Assembly (NCBI GenBank): GCA_003521845.1
Contig: DPHB01000030.1
Location: forward strand, 980-31,252
DNA length: 30,273 bases
Reading direction: 5' to 3'
DNA from: Oceanospirillaceae bacterium
GTDB taxonomy: Bacteria > Pseudomonadota > Gammaproteobacteria > Pseudomonadales > Balneatricaceae
Every line of letters starts with the position of its first letter. The stretch's first letter is position 1. The notes under the pieces are model-generated. The model ran no database searches. It was given only the letters and a program-made list of their open reading frames with translations, and was not told the origin of the DNA. Shown here one piece after another: positions 23,697 through 30,273 of the stretch. Made by a program: the position numbers and the translations under genes.

Positions 23697-24287
23697 TCAA
23701 GGTGCATCTTCTAGCCAGTGGTATTGAGCAAAATGCTTGCGACATAAGGACTGATAGGTATCATTGCCGCCTATGTGCACCTGTGCGCCTTGGGTCACTA
23801 CCTCACCATCGGTGTTCTTTCTGACTACCATGGTGGCCTTACGCCCACACCAACAAACGGTTTTAAGCTCAATAAGTTTATCGGCCCAAGCCAATAAATG
23901 TTGGCTGCCAGTAAATAGCTCACCTTGAAAATCCGAGCGTATGCCATAACACAACACCGGCACCTGCAGGTCATCAACCACCTTGGTTAGCTGCAATACT
24001 TGCTGCCTGGTTAAGAATTGGCTCTCATCTATCAGTACGCAATCAATTTTTTGTTGCTGATGCCGGTCACCAATATGCGCCAATAAATTGCTTGTTTGAG
24101 CAAACAAATCAGCCGTTTCTGCTAAACCTATACGAGATGTAATGCTCCCACTACCGTAGCGGTTGTCTAAAGCGGCGGTCATTAACAGCGGGGACATGCC
24201 CATTTCTTTATAGTTATACGCGGATTGCAACAATGCCGTAGATTTGCCGGCATTCATGGCGGAATAATAAAAATACAACTGGGCCAA
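23697..24287 (-). CDS. tdk: Thymidine kinase
   Basis: This 196-residue cytosolic enzyme phosphorylates thymidine to dTMP in nucleoside salvage. It is close to E. coli Tdk throughout: N-terminal AQLYFYYSAMNAGKSTALLQ with the P-loop, catalytic E88 in LIDESQFL, and VPVLCYGIRSDFQGELF. The zinc site uses Cys pairs CWC and a later CRKH. Translation begins at TTG 24287, supported by GGAG six nt upstream and by exact alignment of the N-terminus with E. coli Tdk; no ATG is available. It is divergent from the chemoreceptor gene and stands upstream of the hydrolase pair (70 nt gap), with no evident functional link. Confidence 0.96.
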   Translation of the reverse strand: MAQLYFYYSAMNAGKSTALLQSAYNYKEMGMSPLLMTAALDNRYGSGSITSRIGLAETADLFAQTSNLLAHIGDRHQQQKIDCVLIDESQFLTRQQVLQLTKVVDDLQVPVLCYGIRSDFQGELFTGSQHLLAWADKLIELKTVCWCGRKATMVVRKNTDGEVVTQGAQVHIGGNDTYQSLCRKHFAQYHWLEDAP

Positions 24288-24381
24288 TGGCTACTCCATT
24301 TAGGTTTGGCTAGGTTTGTTAGAGCACAGTTTGCCCCAAGCAATTTAGAATGAAAAGCATTCCTTTTTTCTATCCTTGTGG

Positions 24382-24408
24382 TAAAGTCTAAGTGCTATTT
24401 GTTGTAAA
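24382..24408 (+). promoter_or_regulatory. Candidate sigma-28 (FliA) promoter for the chemoreceptor gene
   Basis: TAAAGTCT (24382-24389) matches the flagellar sigma -35 TAAAGTTT at 7 of 8 positions. After exactly 11 nt comes GTTGTAAA (24401-24408), which matches the -10 GCCGATAA at only 4 of 8. Chemoreceptors are often FliA-dependent, so this is a reasonable but weak call. Confidence 0.35.
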
Positions 24409-24542
24409 AAACATTGAAAGACGCTCGCCCCTGTTGCTACTGGTGCGCTGCTATAACAATAAATGAGTGCTTAGCACCTTAAATCCTTGCATTTACACGT
24501 CGTATTTCACGTGGAGGCCCTATCAATATCCGCAATCTGAGT

Positions 24543-27500
24543 TTGGGTAAAAAACTGATCAGTTCATTCTTGCTGGTAGGTATTGTCCCCTTTGCCATCT
24601 TGGGTGTTACTGCCCTCAACAACGCCAGTTCGGCCTTAGAAGCCCAGTCTTTTAACCAGCTAGAAGCGGTTCGGGGCATTAAAAAAGCCCAGATGGAAGA
24701 CTACATTGCCAAGACCGAACATGATATGGACGTGTTGCGCGAAACAGTCGCTACCCTACGTCAAGACGCCATGTCCAAATTGGAAGCGGTACGTGATAAC
24801 AAGGCCAACGGTTTGCAAGCCTACTTAAGCAGGGTGCGCAGTCAGGTCATTACCTTTGCCAACAGCCGTGTAGTCACTGAAGGTATGGGCCAATTTGATG
24901 CTGCCTTCTCTGACATCGAAAATTCAATTAGTGCCAGCCAAGCCAATGCCGACATGCAGCGCATGAGCGAGTATTACAGTAACGAGTTCAACCCACTGTT
25001 TACGGAACAAAACCAGAAAAGTGCTGACCTTGACACTATGATGGATATCCAACCCATCGCTAAGGTTCTGCAAACTCGTTACATCAAAGACAACCCCAAC
25101 CCTCTTGGTAGCAAGGAAGTCATGGATAAGGCCAGCGATGGCAGTCGTTATAGCGCCTTGCACGCTGACTATCACCCAGTAGTACGTAATTTCCTACAAG
25201 AATTTGGTTATTACGATATCTTCTTTGTAAATATCGATGGCGACATTGTTTATTCCGTATTTAAAGAACTGGACTTTGCCACTAACCTCAAAGATGGTCC
25301 ATACAATGACACTGGCTTTGCCGAAGTCGCCATTGCCGCAAATAGCTTAGAACATGGCCAAGTCGCTATGTCTGACATGGCCTTGTATTCACCTTCTTAC
25401 AATGCCCCAGCCGCCTTTATCTCTACGCCGATTTTCTCCAAAGGTAAGCGCCAAGGCAGCTTGGTGTTCCAAATGCCACTGGATCAGATTACCGGTGTTA
25501 TGAGCGAACGCGCCGGCCTTGGTGAAACAGGTGAAACCTATCTAGTCGGTGAAGATCATTTGATGCGCTCTGATTCCTACTTGGATCCTATCGCTCACTC
25601 GGTAGTGGAATCTTTCCGTCATCCCGAAAACGGCAAAGCAACCACTGACGCCGTAGTAGATGCCCTCGCAGGTGGTACCGAAAGTACGGTAATCATCGAT
25701 TATAATGGCAACCGAGTACTATCTGCTTATGCACCATTTAAGTTTGAAAATTTAAACTGGGCCCTACTATCTGAAATTGATGTTGCCGAAGCCTTTGTGC
25801 CTCACATCGAAGGTAATAAGCAAGATTTCTATAATGACTACATAGAAAAGTACGGTTACTACGATCTGTTTTTGATCAACCCAGATGGCTATGTGTTCTA
25901 CACTGCTGCCAAAGAAGCCGACTATCAGACCAACCTGGTGAATGGCGCTTATGCTGATTCTGGTCTTGGTAAAGTATTCCGTGCAGCAATAGAAACCAAA
26001 CACATTGCTTTTGCAGACTTTGAGCCCTACGCCCCAAGTAATAACGAACCGGCTAGTTTTGTAGCGGAACCTATCATTAACAAAGACGGTGTAGTTGAAG
26101 CGGTGGTTGCCTTACAACTGCCCCTAGACGCCATCAATGCCATCATGGGGCAACGCGAGGGTATGGGCGAGTCGGGCGAGTCCTATTTGGTAGGCCCAGA
26201 CCTACTTATGCGCTCTGACTCCTTCCTCGACCCAGTTAACCACTCGGTAATTGGTTCGTTTGCCAACCCGGAACTCGGCAAGGTGGATTCAGGTGCGTCT
26301 CGCGCCGCCTTAGCTGGCGAAACTGGCACACAAATCATTATCGATTACAACGGTAACCCTGTGCTTTCTGCTTATGCCCCATTAGATGTCATGGGTAGCA
26401 GCTGGGCATTAATGGCTGAAATTGACGAAGCCGAGGCTTTTGCACCAGTTAGCAACCTTATGACAATCATGGGTCTAGTGGGGCTTATTGGCTTGCTAGC
26501 TATTATTGCTTTTGCTTGGTTCATCTCCCGTTCAATTAGTAGCCCTATCATTAACTTGTCTGGACTATTTAGTAAGTTGGAGGACACCGGTGATTTCTCT
26601 ATCCGTAGCGATAACACCGACTCAGGTGATGAAATTGGCGATATGGCCAAAGTTGTTAACCAGCACCTTGCTGCATTGCAAGGCGCCATCAACGAAGCCA
26701 ACAATGTCGTCGGTAAGGTAGCCATTGGTGAATTTGATCAACGTATTGAATCCAACTTCAATGGTGATCTACAGCTATTAAAGCAGGGTGTTAACAGCTC
26801 TGCTGATAGTGTCGAACAAACCATGATCGCTTTGAAGCAGGTTTTGAATGCCATTGCCACCGGCCAGTTTAGCTACCGTTTGGATGACATAGAAGTAGAA
26901 GGTGATTTCCGTAATACCTTGATCAACACCATGGAAACCATGCAAACGGCCATTGGTGAAATCAACCAGGTTATGAATGCTGCCGCCCATGGTGACTTTG
27001 ATCAACGTGTTGAAATTACCCTTAGCGGTGATCTGGACACTTTGAAACAAGGTGTTAACCAATCTATAGAAGCTATTTCTGAAGCTCTTAACGAATCCAC
27101 AGCCATGGCTGAGCTTATGGCACAGGGAGACATGACCAGCCGCGTTAACGGTACTTATATGGGCCGTTTAGACCAGCTTAAGCAAGCCCTAAACAGCTCC
27201 ATTGATAATATGGAAAATGCCATTACCTCGGTTATCGAGGTAACCGAAACGGTGGCTGTGAATGCCACCCAGATCAGTAGTGGCTCGGATGACCTGGCAC
27301 AGCGTACCAGTGAGCAATCGGCTTCCTTGGAAGAAACCTCCGCCAGCATGGAAGAAATGGCGTCCACAGTTGAGCACAACTCCAACCGTTCCCGAGAAGC
27401 GACCGCGCTGGTATCTACGGCAACCAACTCCGCCAGTCAAGGTGTTGGCGTTGTTAGCCAGGCTGTTGACGCCATGGCCGCCATCGAAAACTCTAGCGAG

Positions 27501-28133
27501 AAAATTGTATCCATTATCTCCTTAATAGACGGCATCGCCTTCCAAACCAACCTATTAGCACTTAACGCTTCTGTGGAAGCGGCTCGCGCCGGCGAACACG
27601 GTCGTGGCTTTGCTGTAGTCGCCGGTGAAGTACGTACCTTGGCCCAACGAGCAGCCGATGCAGCGAAAGAAATCAAAGGGCTTATTGAAGACAGTGCCAA
27701 CCGCGTGCAAGAAGGTCGCGACCTAGTAAATCGGACGGGTGAAAACTTAGCGGACATCCAAACCTCTGTCGACCAGGTAGACGACATTATGAAAGAGATT
27801 TCTACCGCGACCGCCGAGCAAAGTTCGGTGATCTCGCAAATCAATACCGCCGTGGGCCAATTGGAAAGTGTTAACCAACAAAATGCTGCCTTGGTAGAAG
27901 AATCATCGGCGGCAAGTAATTCGCTGAGTGAGCAGACTCAGAGTTTGAAGCAGCAAATGGGCTTCTTTGCCGTATCCAACACGCAGGAACGCCGTCGTGC
28001 AGATGTAGCGAAAGAAACGAGGCCAAGCGCACCATCAGCTCCGTCATTTGACTCTACTGTTGGTGTTGTCGCTAGCGAACCAGCAATGGATGGTACTAAG
28101 CAAAATGACATGGACGAATGGCAAGACTTCTAG
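24543..28133 (+). CDS. Methyl-accepting chemotaxis protein with duplicated sensor and poly-HAMP linker
   Basis: This inner-membrane chemoreceptor is about 1196 residues, twice the usual size. Order: membrane segment 1 (about 7-27); a helical periplasmic part (28-205); two tandem copies of a Cache-like sensor unit starting near 206 and 422, aligned at GYYD (222, 438; period 216); membrane segment 2 (about 637-658); a canonical HAMP; four HAMP-like repeats beginning at A727, A772, A815 and A860; and the signalling hairpin with tip DGIAFQTNLLALNASVEAARAG near 996. It ends in EWQDF, which fits the W-x-x-F tether bound by CheR. The start is unclear: TTG 24543 has no ribosome site, while GGAGG (24513-24517) stands before ATC 24522 or 24528, where an MCP-like N-terminus NIRNLSLGKKL would begin. 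A terminator follows at 28184-28222. The ligand is unknown. Confidence 0.93.
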   Translation: MGKKLISSFLLVGIVPFAILGVTALNNASSALEAQSFNQLEAVRGIKKAQMEDYIAKTEHDMDVLRETVATLRQDAMSKLEAVRDNKANGLQAYLSRVRSQVITFANSRVVTEGMGQFDAAFSDIENSISASQANADMQRMSEYYSNEFNPLFTEQNQKSADLDTMMDIQPIAKVLQTRYIKDNPNPLGSKEVMDKASDGSRYSALHADYHPVVRNFLQEFGYYDIFFVNIDGDIVYSVFKELDFATNLKDGPYNDTGFAEVAIAANSLEHGQVAMSDMALYSPSYNAPAAFISTPIFSKGKRQGSLVFQMPLDQITGVMSERAGLGETGETYLVGEDHLMRSDSYLDPIAHSVVESFRHPENGKATTDAVVDALAGGTESTVIIDYNGNRVLSAYAPFKFENLNWALLSEIDVAEAFVPHIEGNKQDFYNDYIEKYGYYDLFLINPDGYVFYTAAKEADYQTNLVNGAYADSGLGKVFRAAIETKHIAFADFEPYAPSNNEPASFVAEPIINKDGVVEAVVALQLPLDAINAIMGQREGMGESGESYLVGPDLLMRSDSFLDPVNHSVIGSFANPELGKVDSGASRAALAGETGTQIIIDYNGNPVLSAYAPLDVMGSSWALMAEIDEAEAFAPVSNLMTIMGLVGLIGLLAIIAFAWFISRSISSPIINLSGLFSKLEDTGDFSIRSDNTDSGDEIGDMAKVVNQHLAALQGAINEANNVVGKVAIGEFDQRIESNFNGDLQLLKQGVNSSADSVEQTMIALKQVLNAIATGQFSYRLDDIEVEGDFRNTLINTMETMQTAIGEINQVMNAAAHGDFDQRVEITLSGDLDTLKQGVNQSIEAISEALNESTAMAELMAQGDMTSRVNGTYMGRLDQLKQALNSSIDNMENAITSVIEVTETVAVNATQISSGSDDLAQRTSEQSASLEETSASMEEMASTVEHNSNRSREATALVSTATNSASQGVGVVSQAVDAMAAIENSSEKIVSIISLIDGIAFQTNLLALNASVEAARAGEHGRGFAVVAGEVRTLAQRAADAAKEIKGLIEDSANRVQEGRDLVNRTGENLADIQTSVDQVDDIMKEISTATAEQSSVISQINTAVGQLESVNQQNAALVEESSAASNSLSEQTQSLKQQMGFFAVSNTQERRRADVAKETRPSAPSAPSFDSTVGVVASEPAMDGTKQNDMDEWQDF

Positions 28134-28183
28134 ATATTCGTTGCTAATTTCACCAGCGCTGCGATAAAAAGCAGCTAACCATT

Positions 28184-28222
28184 AAGCACCCTCTAATCAA
28201 CATGATTATTCGGTGCTTTTTT
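28184..28222 (+). terminator. Rho-independent terminator after the first chemoreceptor gene
   Basis: AAGCACC (28184-28190) pairs with GGTGCTT (28212-28218), with an inner stem TAATCA/TGATTA (28194-28199, 28203-28208), followed by a T-run to 28222. It separates the two chemoreceptor genes into different transcripts. Confidence 0.8.
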
Positions 28223-28293
28223 AATGCTTTTTGCTTAGTTTTTAGTGATAATGAACGAATCTATATTGTTGATAACCAAGCGCCGAGGCACCT

Positions 28294-30273
28294 GTGAAAG
28301 ACTGGCTATTAAACCTAAGCATCGCCAAAAAACTGATGGCAGGGTTTATGTTCATTGGCTTGGGCTCTTTTTCTGTAATTGCGGCCTTAGCCCTGACCAG
28401 TTTTATCAGCAATCACCAACAACAGCTATTACAGCAGCTATCCATACTAGCTGACGCTAAGGTTCAACAGATACAACAAGTACCTACCGCCCAAGCGGCT
28501 GAGTTACAGCAGTTATTAGCACTACCCCAAAGCATGCACCCGGCCACCTCGTTACAATTGATAAGTAGTGAGCAACTCGCCGAACACCAAAGCCAGTGGC
28601 CACTCGAAGCCAACACCAGCATCAACGACGATACTTGGCTTGCCCATAGCCCGTTAACTATAGCTGGAAAAAATTATGTCTTAGTGGCCAGCCTAGCTAG
28701 CGATATCGCTACCGCACCGATCAAACAGATTCAGCTGTATACCGCCATCCTTGCTGTTTTAGGCATTATTTTTAACTTAGTCTTTGCTTGGTCTGTGGCC
28801 ACGAGTTTTAGCCGCCCTATTTTGGCCCTTTCCAAAACATTTAAACGCATAACGGCAGAAGGCAATTTCAGCCTACGCAGCCCTAGCATGCGCCGTACCG
28901 ATGAGATTGGAGTGATGGGCCAAGCCATTGACCAACACTTGCACCAACTGCAACAGAGCATTGATGAAGCTAATGGTGTGGTTGATCACATTGCCCATGG
29001 TCATTTCGAGCAGCGCATCAAGGCCCCTTACCAGGGTGATTTGGACCAGCTTAAACAAGGCATCAACGCCTCAGCTAGTAGCGTGGCCAGTACCATGCAG
29101 GCACTCGATGAGGTGATGCAAGCCATTGCCCAAGGCAATTTTTCTTATCGTTTGCAAGGCGTAGCCATGGAAGGTGAATTCCACCAGACACTAAACCAAA
29201 CTATGAGCACCATGCAGGCGGCGATAGGCGAAATTAGCCAAGTGATGGAAGCCGCCGCCTTAGGTGACTTTAGCCAACGTGTTGCCATGCCATTAGATGG
29301 CGATATGGCAAGACTCAAGAACAGTATAAACTCGTCAATTAACGCTATCAACGAAGCCCTAACGGAAACGGCCGACTTTGCCCAAAGCATGGCCTTTGGC
29401 AACCTCACCAAACGTATTGAAGGCGCTTTTGATGGCCGTTTGGAAGATCTAAAGACAGCACTTAACAGTTCCGTGGAGAATATGGAAAACACCGTAGGTG
29501 CGGTATTACTAGCCAGTAACAGTGTGGCTGAGAATTCGGCTGAAATAAGCCGCGGTACCGAACAGCTGTCTACCCGTACTCAGGCCCAGACCAATTCTCT
29601 AGAAGCAACCGCCAATAGCATGGTATCCATTGCCAATACCATTACCGCAACAGCACAACAGGCAGAGGAAGCACAAACCTTAGTAACGGCTACCCATAAC
29701 AGTGCCGACGAAGGCAGCGAGCTAATGGAAGAAGCCATTCGCGCCATGCAAGCAATTGATGCATCGAGCCAAAAAATCGCTGCTATTGTTAACTTTATTG
29801 ACGGTATTGCCTTTCAAACAAACTTGCTGGCCCTCAACGCCTCCATTGAAGCGGCTCGTGCCGGAGAGCACGGTCATGGTTTTGCCGTGGTGGCAGGCGA
29901 AGTGCGCGTTCTCGCTCAAAATTCCGCTGCCTCAGCTAAAGATATCAAAGAGCTGGTAGAAGACAGCGTGATTAAAGTTGGCCAAGGCCAACAGGTCATC
30001 AACCAGGTCAGCGACTCCTTTAACGCTATCAATGCATCAGTGGTGCAAGTGCATGATTTAGTTGGCCAAATAGACGCCGCCACAGGCGAACAAAAAGCCA
30101 CGGTCGAACAAATAAATCATGCCGTAAAGGCCCTTGAAGGGCTTAACCAACAGAACGTGGCGCTGGTGGAGGAGTCTTCGGCATCTAGCTACTCATTAAG
30201 CGAGCAAACACAAAACCTTAAGCAACAAATCTCCTTCTTTAAGGTGGACAACAAGCACTCTCTTGATACACCT
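28294..30273 (+). CDS. Methyl-accepting chemotaxis protein, paralogue of the preceding gene (partial)
   Basis: An open frame of 660 codons runs from GTG 28294 (GAGG 5 nt upstream) off the window end, so the C-terminus is missing. It starts VKDWLLNLSIAKKLM with membrane segment 1 (about 12-36). A short, Gln-rich periplasmic domain of about 110 residues follows, then membrane segment 2 (about 149-172) and a HAMP domain. Four HAMP-like repeats begin at A234, A279, A322 and A367. The signalling hairpin has DGIAFQTNLLALNASIEAAR near 505-525. The cytoplasmic half closely follows the preceding chemoreceptor, with the same repeat spacing, while the sensor is unrelated and much shorter. The stretch ending FFKVDNKHSLDTP should be near the natural end. 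Confidence 0.92.
   Translation, partial: MKDWLLNLSIAKKLMAGFMFIGLGSFSVIAALALTSFISNHQQQLLQQLSILADAKVQQIQQVPTAQAAELQQLLALPQSMHPATSLQLISSEQLAEHQSQWPLEANTSINDDTWLAHSPLTIAGKNYVLVASLASDIATAPIKQIQLYTAILAVLGIIFNLVFAWSVATSFSRPILALSKTFKRITAEGNFSLRSPSMRRTDEIGVMGQAIDQHLHQLQQSIDEANGVVDHIAHGHFEQRIKAPYQGDLDQLKQGINASASSVASTMQALDEVMQAIAQGNFSYRLQGVAMEGEFHQTLNQTMSTMQAAIGEISQVMEAAALGDFSQRVAMPLDGDMARLKNSINSSINAINEALTETADFAQSMAFGNLTKRIEGAFDGRLEDLKTALNSSVENMENTVGAVLLASNSVAENSAEISRGTEQLSTRTQAQTNSLEATANSMVSIANTITATAQQAEEAQTLVTATHNSADEGSELMEEAIRAMQAIDASSQKIAAIVNFIDGIAFQTNLLALNASIEAARAGEHGHGFAVVAGEVRVLAQNSAASAKDIKELVEDSVIKVGQGQQVINQVSDSFNAINASVVQVHDLVGQIDAATGEQKATVEQINHAVKALEGLNQQNVALVEESSASSYSLSEQTQNLKQQISFFKVDNKHSLDTP

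Noticed and set aside
26372..27844. Several minus-strand ORFs opposite the first chemoreceptor
   Set aside because: They are composition shadows of the Ser/Ala-rich coiled-coil region with no ribosome sites.
28223..28293. Sigma-28 promoter for the second chemoreceptor
   Set aside because: AGTGATAA at 28244-28251 resembles a -10, but the expected -35 position matches the consensus poorly.

Overview
The window looks like chromosomal DNA from a marine-type gammaproteobacterium. Evidence for this is an E. coli-like pdhR-aceE-aceF locus with a homodimeric-type E1p and an Azotobacter/Pseudomonas-type E2 active site, a TRAP transporter, an E. coli-like thymidine kinase, a Fur box, chemoreceptors and a DMSP-lyase-like cupin. 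The genus cannot be fixed from sequence alone; an Oceanospirillales-like relative is a guess.

Layout. 1-5782: pyruvate dehydrogenase genes aceF and aceE and their GntR regulator pdhR, all on the minus strand, closed by a strong terminator right after aceF (no lpd follows). The 363-bp region between pdhR and the divergent TRAP genes carries two perfect PdhR-type operators. 5783-8924: a three-gene DctP-Q-M TRAP transporter whose binding protein resembles 2-oxoacid (TakP-like) binders. The shared operators suggest a pyruvate/2-oxoacid importer co-regulated with pyruvate dehydrogenase. 9074-9907: nadC, followed by an 82-bp palindromic dispersed-repeat-like element. 10081-13865: an FbpABC-type ferric iron ABC importer on the minus strand behind a near-consensus Fur box. 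14038-14455: tRNA-Arg(CCU) followed by a truncated phage-type integrase, the scar of a former genomic island. 14611-15234: a LysE/RhtB exporter.

15251-20104 is a long minus-strand run, read in this order: Tat-exported CueO-like multicopper oxidase, Cys/Met-rich CopL-like peptide, lipoprotein cytochrome c, periplasmic cytochrome c, cytochrome c', DUF4395 membrane protein and a DddQ-like cupin. It looks like a copper-handling and periplasmic electron-transfer module and is the least conventional part of the window.

20359-24287: a small DUF465 (YdcH-like) protein, a pair of alpha/beta hydrolases (HSL-type and CocE/NonD-type) and tdk. 24543 to the end: two tandem methyl-accepting chemotaxis proteins. 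The first is very large, with a duplicated periplasmic sensor unit. Both carry the same four-repeat poly-HAMP-like linker with identical spacing, pointing to gene duplication with exchange of the sensor. The second runs off the window.
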